Shown here: positions 7,539 to 16,128 of the stretch, piece after piece
How positions within the stretch are numbered: position 1 is the stretch's first letter
How the letters are laid out: each line of letters opens with the position of its first letter
Notes under the pieces: generated by a model
What the model was told of the DNA's origin: nothing
The model's input: the letters and a program-made list of their open reading frames with translations, nothing else
Databases searched by the model: none
Translations under genes and position numbers: made by a program
NCBI GenBank assembly: GCA_022821645.1
Contig: JAJEDE010000025.1
Location: 248,001 to 312,000 of the forward strand
DNA: 64,000 nt
Direction: 5' to 3'
From: Chloroflexota bacterium
GTDB taxonomy: Bacteria; Chloroflexota; UBA11872

Positions 7539-9977
7539 GTGAACGCGACATCGCCCGCGTACGCCGAGGTCATCGTGGCGGCCGGCGACGTGCGCGGCGA
7601 TCAGACGTTTCACTACAGCGTGCCGGACGACCTGCGGGGGAAGTTGCGCCCCGGCCAACTCGTGATGGCGCCGTTCGGCTCGCGGCAACTCCCGGGGATA
7701 GTCACGGCGCTGGACGCCAACTCGCCGGTCGAGGAAACACGCGACCTGCTGCAACTGGTCTGGGAACCGCCCCTGATCGGCTCACGGCAGTTGGCCCTGG
7801 CGCGGTGGGTGGCCGCGCGCTATGGGGCGCCGCTGCGGGCGTCCCTCGATCTAGTCGGGCCGCCGCGTCTCGCCAACCATCTCCATGCCACCTTTACGGC
7901 CGTCAGCCCCAGCGAGCCGCCGCCAAACCTTGTGCCGAGCGAACGGCGGGTGTTCGACTGCTTGCACGAGCGTGGGCCCCTGTCTCAGGCCGCCCTGCGC
8001 AGCCAGCTTGGCAAGACTGCGGCCACGCGCGGCGTGGCTCGCCTGGTGCGCCTGGGATTGGTGGAGCGCCACGTCAGCCTGCGTCTGCCGGAGCCGGCGG
8101 CCGAGCGCTTCGTCGTTGCCCTGTCCCCGCCGAACGGTGAATTGCCGTCCGACCTGCTCAAGCGCGCCCCCAAGCAGCGAGCGCTCTGGGAGCACCTCAG
8201 CCGCGCCGATGAACCAGTACCGGTCGCTCGGGCACTGCGCGAGGTCTCAGCTTCCGGACCTTCGCTGCAGGGCCTGGTCGCTCGCGGCCTGGCGCGGATC
8301 GAGAAACGCTGGTCGGCCACGTACCTCGTGAATGGATCGCACGACGGGCTGCCTGATGGCCCAACGCCCGAAGTAGCCGCCTGGTCGCAGCTTGAGCGTT
8401 CGCTGGAAGCCGACACGACGGAAACGCTGGTGGTCCAGGGCACGGAGACCGATCGCTGGATGCTCTACGCCGCCGCCATTGGTCGCATGGCCGCGCGGGA
8501 GTTTCAGGCCGTTGTCGTGGCGCCCGACGCGACCACGGCCGCCGAACTGGCCGAATGGCTGGCCGCGCGGGTGAACGTGACCGTGGCCGACTCAACCCGC
8601 GCCCGTACGCCGGCCCAGCGTGTCTCCCTCTGGCGCTCGTTGCGGGCCGGTGAAATCGACCTGCTGGTCGGCACGCGCGACGCCACGTTCGCTCCGCTGA
8701 CGCGCCTGGGCCTGGTGATCGTTGACCGCGAGGAGGACGCCGGCCACAAGAACCGCGTCGCGCCGAGGTACCACGTCCCGGTCTGCGCCGCGAAGCTGGC
8801 CGCACTCTTCCGCTGTCCTCTGCTCTTGGGCACGGAAACGCCCCGCGTAGCTACGTTTCACGACGTGGAATCCGGCCAGGCGCACCTCGTCACGGCCGGG
8901 TCCCGGCTGCGACTGACCCGACTGCAAGACGACCCGGAGCGCCGCTCGGGAGTGCGGCGGTCATCGCGCGACGCGGAAGTCGTGGATACCCGCAGGGCGC
9001 CGACCGTGGGCCGATACGACGTGGTCTCGCGCCCGCTGTATGAGGCGTTGCGCGAAACCCTGGCCGGAGAGGGCCGAGCCGTCCTCTACGTCAATCGCCG
9101 CGGCATGGCCGCGCTGACGATCTGCCGCACCTGCGCCCACGTCTTCGAGTGCCCGCGTTGCAGCACGGGACTGGTCCAGCATCGCCAGGCCCGCCAAATC
9201 GTCTGTCACATCTGCAACTGGCGGGGCCCGGTGCCGCGCTGGTGCCCGGTCTGCGAGGGCGACCGCCTGCGCCTCTGGGGCTACGGCAGCGAGGCCGTGG
9301 CCGAGGCGGTAGCGCACCTGCTGCCACGAGCGGTTGTGGCCCGCATCGATAGCGACCGGCCGGCGCACGAGATGGACGCCGACATCACGGCCTTTGAGCG
9401 AGGCGCGGTGCAAATCCTGGTGGGCACCCAGCGCTTGCTGGGCTACGGCAAGCGCCTGCGAGCCGAGTTGCTGGGCATCGTGCAGGCCGACATCGGGCTA
9501 CAGTTTCCAGACTTCCTGGCGCCTGAACGGGTGTTTCTAACCTTGTCGCGTCTGCGGCATCTCGCGACCGGCGGCGCAGCCGGTACACGTACAGTCGTAC
9601 AAACAATCATGCCCCACCACCACGTCATCCAGGCCCTGCAAACCGGCAGCTACCTCCGCTTCTACAACACCGAGCTGGAGCAGCGCCGCGGCGAGGGCCT
9701 GCCCCCGCTGCGCCCGCTCATCAAGGCGTCCTTCGGCCACGCCAGCGAGACCCGAGCCGAAGACGAAGCCAGACGCGCGCGGCGAGAACTGAATACGGTC
9801 CTCGCCGCCGGCTCGCCGCTCGACATCGACGTGCTCGGACCAGCTCCGGCCTTCATCTTCCGGCAGCGCGGGCAATACCAGTGGCAGCTGCTCTTGCAGG
9901 GCGCCGACGCGGAGAAGGCGCTCCCCCTCTTTCACGGCGGCTGGACGCTTGACGCCGACCTGCTGGACTTGACATAA
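7539..9977 (+). CDS. priA: PriA-like primosomal protein N' with degenerate helicase motifs
   Basis: 812-aa PriA homologue, a protein that reloads the replisome at stalled forks. The N-terminal 3' DNA-binding domain (about residues 1-100), the winged helix and the eight zinc-binding cysteines (CRTC, CPRC, CHIC, CPVC, about 528-575) are intact, as are GTQ near 629 and DIGLQFPDFLAPER. The ATPase motifs are not: the P-loop GxGKT position reads QGTETDRWM near 297, the DEEH box reads DREED near 395, and the arginine-finger QVAGRAGR segment reads SRLRHLATGG near 670. It is therefore probably a non-helicase PriA, as known for actinobacterial homologues. The 3-nt gap to gmk implies one operon. Confidence 0.9.
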   Translation: MNATSPAYAEVIVAAGDVRGDQTFHYSVPDDLRGKLRPGQLVMAPFGSRQLPGIVTALDANSPVEETRDLLQLVWEPPLIGSRQLALARWVAARYGAPLRASLDLVGPPRLANHLHATFTAVSPSEPPPNLVPSERRVFDCLHERGPLSQAALRSQLGKTAATRGVARLVRLGLVERHVSLRLPEPAAERFVVALSPPNGELPSDLLKRAPKQRALWEHLSRADEPVPVARALREVSASGPSLQGLVARGLARIEKRWSATYLVNGSHDGLPDGPTPEVAAWSQLERSLEADTTETLVVQGTETDRWMLYAAAIGRMAAREFQAVVVAPDATTAAELAEWLAARVNVTVADSTRARTPAQRVSLWRSLRAGEIDLLVGTRDATFAPLTRLGLVIVDREEDAGHKNRVAPRYHVPVCAAKLAALFRCPLLLGTETPRVATFHDVESGQAHLVTAGSRLRLTRLQDDPERRSGVRRSSRDAEVVDTRRAPTVGRYDVVSRPLYEALRETLAGEGRAVLYVNRRGMAALTICRTCAHVFECPRCSTGLVQHRQARQIVCHICNWRGPVPRWCPVCEGDRLRLWGYGSEAVAEAVAHLLPRAVVARIDSDRPAHEMDADITAFERGAVQILVGTQRLLGYGKRLRAELLGIVQADIGLQFPDFLAPERVFLTLSRLRHLATGGAAGTRTVVQTIMPHHHVIQALQTGSYLRFYNTELEQRRGEGLPPLRPLIKASFGHASETRAEDEARRARRELNTVLAAGSPLDIDVLGPAPAFIFRQRGQYQWQLLLQGADAEKALPLFHGGWTLDADLLDLT

Positions 9978-9982
9978 CCAAT

Positions 9983-10483
9983 ATGGCCGTCCTGACCGTC
10001 CTCCCCGTCGACCATCCCATGCTCCGCCGCAAGGCCAGCCGGGTTCGCGGCGTATCGGCCGGCCTGCGTACGTTCGTGGACGACATGTTCGACACAATGC
10101 AGGCGAATCACGGGTCCGGTCTGGCGGCAACCCAGGTCGGGCGGCCCTGGCGGGTCATCGTCGCGGACACCGGTTCCGAGCGCTTTGCCCTCATCAATCC
10201 CGAAGTCGTCCGATCCAGCGGCGCCGCCATTGCCGACGAGGGCTGCCTCAGCCTGCCCAACTGGTACGGCCCGGTGGAGCGCGCGACCGACATTACGGTC
10301 AAGGGCCTGGGCCTGAACGGCAAGCCCGTGCGCCACCGGCTCCACGACCTGGCGGCCCGGGTGGTGCTGCACGAGATCGACCACCTGGACGGCGTGATCT
10401 TCACCGACCGGCTGGTCGATCTCGAGAAACTCCGCTTCGTCGATCCTCGCTCGCCCGAAGCGCGAGAGCTGCAGGCGTCCTAG
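9983..10483 (+). CDS. def: Peptide deformylase
   Basis: 166-aa metalloenzyme that removes the formyl group from nascent proteins. All three catalytic motifs are present: motif 1 GSGLAATQVG (residues 46-55), motif 2 EGCLSLP with the metal Cys, and motif 3 HEIDHLDG with the two metal His and the catalytic Glu. It starts six bases after priA and is followed by fmt, its partner in the formyl cycle. Confidence 0.96.
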   Translation: MAVLTVLPVDHPMLRRKASRVRGVSAGLRTFVDDMFDTMQANHGSGLAATQVGRPWRVIVADTGSERFALINPEVVRSSGAAIADEGCLSLPNWYGPVERATDITVKGLGLNGKPVRHRLHDLAARVVLHEIDHLDGVIFTDRLVDLEKLRFVDPRSPEARELQAS

Positions 10484-10488
10484 CGTCC

Positions 10489-11442
10489 ATGCGCATCGTC
10501 TTCTTCGGCACGCCCGACTTCGCGGTCCCATCGCTGCACAGGCTGGCGACGGACTTCGACGTGGCGCTGGCGGTGACGCGCCCCGACCGCCCCGTGGGTC
10601 GACGCGGGCTGTTGACGCCGCCGCCGGTAGCCAGTGTGGCCCGGGACCTGGACCTGGACCTCTTTCAGCCCCCCAATCCCAACAATCCGGAGGCAGCAGA
10701 GGCCATCGGTTCCTACCAGCCGGACGCCGTGGTGTGCGTGGCCTACGGGCGGCTGTTGGGTACGTCGCTGCGCCGCCTGGCGCCGCCCGGCATCCTCAAT
10801 GCGCATCCCTCGATCTTGCCCGCGTACCGAGGGGCGTCACCGATTCAAGGGGCCCTGCTCGACGGCGCCAGCGAAACCGGCGTCACCCTGATTCGACTCG
10901 TACGCGCGCTTGATGCCGGGCCGATCGTGGCGGCGGAACGAACCGCGATCGGGCCTCGCGAGACAGCCGCCGACCTGCACGCGCGGCTGGCTCAAATGAC
11001 CGCCAACCTTCTGGTCCGCGTGCTTCCAGGCTGGGCGGCGGGACAGCTGGACGAACACCCCCAGGACGCGGGACGGGCAACCCTTACCCGGCCGCTCGAA
11101 CGTGCCGACGCCGAACTCGACCTTCGCCTCCCCGCCCGTGACCTGTACAACCGCTGGCGGGCCTTTCAGCCCTGGCCCGGAGCGCGCGTGCGTGTGGGAG
11201 ACACCGTCTGCGGGCTGATGGATGTGGGCCTCAGCGACGAGCAATTGGAACCCGGCCAGGCGCGTATGCGCGGCGACGAACTCATGCTCGGCTGCGGCAC
11301 GGGCGCTCTGGCCGTTCGCGCCCTCCAGCCTGCCGGCCGCAAGCGCATGGACGCCGCGGCGTTCGCCCGCGGCTACCAGCGTCTGCTCGACGCGCCGTGG
11401 GGTCGTCCCTACCCGCAGCCGAGGCCGCCGCTGATCGAGTAA
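10489..11442 (+). CDS. fmt: Methionyl-tRNA formyltransferase
   Basis: 317-aa enzyme that formylates initiator Met-tRNA. The start MRIVFFGTPDFAVPSL and the formyl-transferase signature HPSILPAYRGASPIQGALLDG-type block (around residues 105-125) are clear, with the C-terminal OB-like domain containing RWRAFQPWPGARV. It directly follows def (5-nt gap), the classic def-fmt pair. Confidence 0.96.
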   Translation: MRIVFFGTPDFAVPSLHRLATDFDVALAVTRPDRPVGRRGLLTPPPVASVARDLDLDLFQPPNPNNPEAAEAIGSYQPDAVVCVAYGRLLGTSLRRLAPPGILNAHPSILPAYRGASPIQGALLDGASETGVTLIRLVRALDAGPIVAAERTAIGPRETAADLHARLAQMTANLLVRVLPGWAAGQLDEHPQDAGRATLTRPLERADAELDLRLPARDLYNRWRAFQPWPGARVRVGDTVCGLMDVGLSDEQLEPGQARMRGDELMLGCGTGALAVRALQPAGRKRMDAAAFARGYQRLLDAPWGRPYPQPRPPLIE

Positions 11443-11539
11443 CTGGAAGCTCCGCTACGGTGCCGATCCGGCGCGGTGATACGCTTAATTCCGAGACGCG
11501 GCGCGTACCGCAGCGACTGCGCGAAGAGGCTCGCCAATC

Positions 11540-12265
11540 GTGTTTTTCCCCTTCTTTGACCCGTTGTACCTCCTGCTCATCGGCCCGGCATTCATTCTGG
11601 CCATGTGGGCCCAGAACCGGGTCAAGGGGACCTACCGCAAGTACTCCCAGGTCATGTCCAGTTCTGGCATCCCGGCCCATCTGGCGGCGCGGCGCCTGCT
11701 CGACGCTGTCGGCCTGTACAACGTCGAGGTCAAGCGGGTGCCGGGTGAACTGACAGATCACTACGACCCGACCAAGAAAGTCCTTCGCCTGTCCGATGGC
11801 GTCTTCGACAGCAACTCGCTGGCCGCCGTGGCGATTGCCGCCCACGAGGCCGGTCATGCGATGCAGGACAAGATCCGTTACCCCTTCCTGGTGCTGCGCA
11901 CGGCCATGGTCCCAATCACTACGTTCGGGTCGCGGTTCGGCTACTTCATGCTCATCGGCGGCTTCCTGCTGGCCATGTTCACCGGCGGCGGCGAACTGGG
12001 CCTTGCGGTGGCCTGGATCGGATTGGCGCTCTTTAGCACGGCCTTTGTGTTTGCGCTGATTACGCTTCCGGTCGAATTCGACGCCAGCAAGCGGGCGCTG
12101 CAAATGATGGAGAGCGTCTACGTCATCAGCGGAGCCGAGCGCCTGCACGCCAAGAAGGTGCTGGACGCCGCGGCCCTCACCTACATCGCCGCGATGTTCA
12201 TCGCCCTGATGCAGGTCCTCTACTTCGCCCTCCGTCTGCTCGCCCTTTCCGGCAGCCGCGACTAG
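11540..12265 (+). CDS. Neutral zinc metallopeptidase, YugP-like (Zn_peptidase_2)
   Basis: 241-aa membrane-embedded protease candidate. It has an N-terminal membrane helix, the zincin motif AAHEAGHAMQDK near residues 96-107 and two further hydrophobic helices before the conserved PVEFDASKRAL block. Family members (B. subtilis YugP) are poorly characterised; substrates are unknown. The GTG at 11540 is used, with a GAGG about ten bases upstream. It is located between fmt and rlmN, and was assigned by motif only. Confidence 0.88.
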   Translation: MFFPFFDPLYLLLIGPAFILAMWAQNRVKGTYRKYSQVMSSSGIPAHLAARRLLDAVGLYNVEVKRVPGELTDHYDPTKKVLRLSDGVFDSNSLAAVAIAAHEAGHAMQDKIRYPFLVLRTAMVPITTFGSRFGYFMLIGGFLLAMFTGGGELGLAVAWIGLALFSTAFVFALITLPVEFDASKRALQMMESVYVISGAERLHAKKVLDAAALTYIAAMFIALMQVLYFALRLLALSGSRD

Positions 12266-12280
12266 CGTCCCGGCGCTCGC

Positions 12281-13345
12281 GTGAGCGGTCCGCCGGGCGC
12301 CACGCCGGATCGTCCGCCAATCTCGGGAGTTTCATCGCGCGCCCTGCGTGAAGCTCTCTCCGGCGAACCCCGCTACCGCGTCGACCAGCTCCACCGCGCG
12401 ATCTACCGCGAAGCGGCCACCGGCTTCGAGCAGATCCTCACGCTGCCGGCCAGCTTGCGCGCGGCCTTGGCCCAGCGCTTCAACTATGAAGCGCTCGAAG
12501 CCGTCCGCAGCGAAACCTCGTCCGACGGCACCCGCAAGACCTTGTTTCGCACCGTCGACGGTGCGGCCGTGGAAACCGTGCAGATGCCGACCGAGCGACC
12601 CGGCGCCACCACCATCTGCCTCAGTTCCCAGGCCGGTTGCGGCATGGGCTGCACCTTTTGCGCCACCGGCGCCATGGGGCTCACCCGCAATCTGACCGCC
12701 AGCGAGATCGTCGACCAGTTCCTCCACTTCCGGCGGCGCTCGAACGAGCGTGAGACGCCCGACCGGGCCGTATTCATGGGAATGGGTGAGCCGCTGGCCA
12801 ACCTGCGAGAAGTGCAACGGGCGGTACGCACGCTCGTGGACCCCGCGGCCGTTGGGCTCAGCCCGCGCCGCGTAACCGTGTCGACCGTCGGCTTGACCAG
12901 GGGCATCCACGCCATGGCCGGCTGGGGGCTGCCCGTCAGCCTGGCGATCTCGCTCCATGCCCCGAACGACGGAGTCCGGGCTCAGCTTGTGCCCCTCGCT
13001 CGCCGACTCCCGCTTGGCTCCCTGATGGAGGCCAGTCGCCGCTACCAGCAGCAGGCTCGGCGACGGGTCACCTACGAATACACGTTGCTGGACGGTGTGA
13101 ACGACTCGCTGTCGCAGGCCGCCGACCTGGCGCGGTTGCTACGCGGCCAGCGCTGTCACGTGAACCTGATTCCGTTCAACGCCTATCCGGGAGCGCGCTA
13201 CCGCCCCACGCCGCGCGACGGAATCCGGGCCTTTCGCGACGCCCTGCGCGAGCGTGGCCTGCGGGCCACGATTCGTCGAACTCGTGGTCGCGACATTTCC
13301 GGGGCCTGCGGACAGCTGCACGCGGGAGCGCTGGCTGGCAGGTAG
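12281..13345 (+). CDS. rlmN: 23S rRNA/tRNA adenine-C2 methyltransferase RlmN
   Basis: 354-aa radical-SAM enzyme that methylates A2503 of 23S rRNA and A37 of some tRNAs. The 4Fe-4S motif is CGMGCTFC (about residues 120-127). The methyl-carrying cysteine is retained in GACGQLHAG near the C-terminus, and MGMGEPLANL lies in between. It begins at a GTG 15 nt after the YugP-like gene. Confidence 0.95.
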   Translation: MSGPPGATPDRPPISGVSSRALREALSGEPRYRVDQLHRAIYREAATGFEQILTLPASLRAALAQRFNYEALEAVRSETSSDGTRKTLFRTVDGAAVETVQMPTERPGATTICLSSQAGCGMGCTFCATGAMGLTRNLTASEIVDQFLHFRRRSNERETPDRAVFMGMGEPLANLREVQRAVRTLVDPAAVGLSPRRVTVSTVGLTRGIHAMAGWGLPVSLAISLHAPNDGVRAQLVPLARRLPLGSLMEASRRYQQQARRRVTYEYTLLDGVNDSLSQAADLARLLRGQRCHVNLIPFNAYPGARYRPTPRDGIRAFRDALRERGLRATIRRTRGRDISGACGQLHAGALAGR

Positions 13346-13516
13346 CTGGCGAGCGTGCGGGCGGGAAACCCCGGCCGAGCACTCACGGGGCGTGCGCGTT
13401 GGACCGGTTCGGCTTATCTTCGGGGCGACGGCGGGCAGAAAGGCGCTGCGTCTGGTGAACGATCGGGCAATGCGGCCGGTGGTGACGAAGCGCCGCGGTG
13501 CACAGGGGCGCCCGCG

Positions 13517-14182
13517 ATGAGCCAGGTCCTGATCGCCCCCTCCATCCTTTCCGCCGACTTTGCGTCGCTCGGCGATCAAGTCCGCGAAGCCGAGGCTGGC
13601 GGCGCCGACTGGATCCACGTGGACGTCATGGACGGCCACTTCGTCCCGCAGATCAGCTTCGGCGAGCCAATCGTCCGTGCCCTGCGTCCGGTCACGACGC
13701 TTCCGTTGGACGTGCACCTGATGATCGAACCCGTCGATCCGCACCTGGAGGCGTTTGCATCCGCCGGCGCGGATTCGATCACCATCCACGTCGAGGCAAC
13801 GCCCGACCCGGCGCACATGCTCCGGACCATTCGAGACCTGGGCGTTCGCCCCGGGATCACCCTGCGGCCCGGAACTCCGGCCTGGGTCTTATGGCCGTAC
13901 CTGGACCTTGCGGACATCGTGCTGGTCATGACGGTCGAGCCGGGACGCGGCGGCCAAGCCTTCATGCCGGACATGCTGCCCCGCATCGAGCAGGTGGCCG
14001 AGCGGCTGGATGCGCTGGACGGCGAACGCTGGCTTCAGGTCGACGGTGGGTTAAACGCAGCAACCGCCGGCGCGGCCGTAACGGCCGGAGCGCAGGTCAT
14101 CGTTGCCGGATCGGCGGTATTTGGAGATGCGGGAGGCGTCGCGGCCGCGATTGACGGCCTGCGCGCGGCGGCTGCGGGTTAA
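13517..14182 (+). CDS. rpe: Ribulose-phosphate 3-epimerase
   Basis: 221-aa TIM-barrel epimerase of the pentose phosphate pathway. Motifs are APSILSADFASLG at the start, WIHVDVMDGHFVP, DVHLMIEP and MTVEPGRGGQAF, with the metal ligands His and Asp in place. The frame is open upstream to 13355, but the ATG at 13517 matches the family start exactly. Its TAA overlaps the stop of the convergent rpmB within a shared TTAA. Confidence 0.96.
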   Translation: MSQVLIAPSILSADFASLGDQVREAEAGGADWIHVDVMDGHFVPQISFGEPIVRALRPVTTLPLDVHLMIEPVDPHLEAFASAGADSITIHVEATPDPAHMLRTIRDLGVRPGITLRPGTPAWVLWPYLDLADIVLVMTVEPGRGGQAFMPDMLPRIEQVAERLDALDGERWLQVDGGLNAATAGAAVTAGAQVIVAGSAVFGDAGGVAAAIDGLRAAAAG

Positions 14183-14385
14183 CCCAGCCGGTCGACCGTG
14201 CGAATGCAGCGCGTGCAAATCTTCACGCGCTGATAACGGCCATCGATCATCAGCCGCTTGCGCTGAACGTTGACCGACCACATCTTCTGTTTGCGTGGCG
14301 CTTTGCGTTCCCAGCGACCGGACGCCGAGTGGCGAATGTGTCGGCCGAACTGGGGGCGAGCGTCGCAAACGTCACAGCGTGCCAA
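14179..14385 (-). CDS. rpmB: 50S ribosomal protein bL28
   Basis: 68-aa bL28 with a zinc-ribbon pair, CDVC near the N-terminus and CTRC near the C-terminus, and the conserved RKAPRKQKMWSVNVQ stretch. It stands alone on the minus strand between rpe and the FakA-like gene. Its promoter must lie in the 14386-14472 gap shared with the divergent FakA-like gene. Confidence 0.95.
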   Translation of the reverse strand: MARCDVCDARPQFGRHIRHSASGRWERKAPRKQKMWSVNVQRKRLMIDGRYQRVKICTRCIRTVDRLG

Positions 14386-14472
14386 GGGCGCACCTACTCC
14401 GTTGACGCAATCCTGAACGCGTCTCTAAGATCAAGTTTCACCATGCTAGCACCGCAAGAAGGCGGCCCCGTT

Positions 14473-16113
14473 ATGACGCTGGCAGATTCCCGCACTGAGG
14501 CCGCCGACCTGCGCGACGGCCGTCGCTTCATGCGCGCCATTGAGTACAGCCTGCGCTGGCTCGAGATCAACGCCGAGGCGATTGACCGCCTCAACGTCTA
14601 CCCAGTCCCCGACGGCGATACCGGGACCAACATGGTGCTCACCTTGCGAGCCGCCATCCGCGAGGCCACCGACAACCCGTCCGACAACGTCGATGTAGTG
14701 GCGGCCAGCCTGGCGCGCGGCGCCCTGCTGGGCGCGCGCGGCAACTCCGGCGTCATCCTCTCCCAGATCATCCGCGGCCTCGCCGAGGGCCTCGACGGCC
14801 ACCGCGAGTTCGGCATTCCTGAATTCAGCACCGCCCTCGAGCGCGCCTATCAGGTCGGCTACAAAGCCGTCACCAACCCGGTGGAAGGCACCATCCTCAC
14901 CGTGGCGCGCGACGCCGGCGAGGCGGCCCAGGCGGCGCAGTCGCAGGTCGATTCGGTTGAAGACCTGATTGCGCAAGTCGTCGACGCAACCCGTGAATCC
15001 GTGGCCAACACCCCCAATCTGCTGGACGTCCTGGCCGAGGCCGGCGTGGTGGATGCCGGCGGCCAGGGCCTGCACGTGATCTACGAGGGTTTTCTGCGGT
15101 CGTTGCGCGGCGAGCCACTGCCGGAGGCGGCCGACCAGGATCGCGCCACGGACGTCTTTGCCGTCTTCGCCGACATCCACCAGGGCGACGAGCACGGCTT
15201 CTGCACCGAATTCGTGGTCCACGGCGATGATCTGGACGCTGATGCGATGCGAAACGATTTCGCCAAGATCGGCGAGTCCCTGTTGGTCGTTGGCGACGCC
15301 AGCCTGGTGCGCGTGCATATGCACACCGAACGACCGGGCGACGCCTTCAACACGGCCATGACCTACGGCGAGATTGATCAGCTCAAAGCCGACAACATGG
15401 ACCTGCAACAGGCGCAAAACTTCGCGGGGGCGCTGGCCGAGGCGTCCGAACCGCCGCCGCCCGCCAACGGCGTGATCGCCGTCGCCAGCGGCGACGGACT
15501 TGAAGAGGTCTTCCGCAGCCTGGGTGTGGATGTCGTCCGCGGCGGCCAGAGCATGAACCCCAGCGCCGGCGAACTGCTGGAAGCCATCGACCGCACGCCC
15601 GACGATTGGGCCGTCGTGCTTCCCAACAACTCCAACATTTACCTCACGGCGCGGCAGGCGGCGGAGCAATCCGACAAGAACGTGCATGTGATTGCCACGC
15701 GCACGCTCCCCCAGGGATTTTCCGCCGCCCTGGCGTTCAATCCCGCCGACGCCTCCGAGGACAACGCCGAGGCCATGAGCGAAGCCGCCGGCGACGTCAC
15801 CACCCTGGAAGTCACCCAGGCCGTGCGCGACGCCGTGCTGGACGGCAACCCCGTCGCCGAGGGCGAATACATGGGGCTGCTGGACGACAAGTTTGTGGCG
15901 CGCGGCCAGACGCCGCACCCGGTCATCATGCAGATGCTCGAACGTGTCGCGGACGACGAGCCGGAAGCGCTCACGATTTACGTGGGACAGGCCACGCCGG
16001 CCGATCAGGCCGACGAATTGGCAACCGAGATCAGCGAGCGCTACCCGGACATGGATGTACAGACGGTGGCGGGCGGCCAGGACCACTACGACTACATCAT
16101 CGCGGCTGAGTAG
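14473..16113 (+). CDS. FakA/YloV-like DAK-domain kinase
   Basis: 546 aa with an N-terminal Dak2 (DhaL-like) domain marked by LNVYPVPDGDTGTNM and GARGNSGVILSQI, and a C-terminal YloV domain containing TLPQGFSAALAF. In Firmicutes this protein is FakA, which phosphorylates fatty acids bound to FakB; no fakB is in the window. ATG 14473 was chosen because AGAAGG lies about ten bases upstream; ATG 14443 adds ten unconserved residues. The order rpmB-yloV-recG is conserved with Bacillus. Confidence 0.88.
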   Translation: MTLADSRTEAADLRDGRRFMRAIEYSLRWLEINAEAIDRLNVYPVPDGDTGTNMVLTLRAAIREATDNPSDNVDVVAASLARGALLGARGNSGVILSQIIRGLAEGLDGHREFGIPEFSTALERAYQVGYKAVTNPVEGTILTVARDAGEAAQAAQSQVDSVEDLIAQVVDATRESVANTPNLLDVLAEAGVVDAGGQGLHVIYEGFLRSLRGEPLPEAADQDRATDVFAVFADIHQGDEHGFCTEFVVHGDDLDADAMRNDFAKIGESLLVVGDASLVRVHMHTERPGDAFNTAMTYGEIDQLKADNMDLQQAQNFAGALAEASEPPPPANGVIAVASGDGLEEVFRSLGVDVVRGGQSMNPSAGELLEAIDRTPDDWAVVLPNNSNIYLTARQAAEQSDKNVHVIATRTLPQGFSAALAFNPADASEDNAEAMSEAAGDVTTLEVTQAVRDAVLDGNPVAEGEYMGLLDDKFVARGQTPHPVIMQMLERVADDEPEALTIYVGQATPADQADELATEISERYPDMDVQTVAGGQDHYDYIIAAE

Positions 16114-16128
16114 CGGCCCGTTGCGCGG

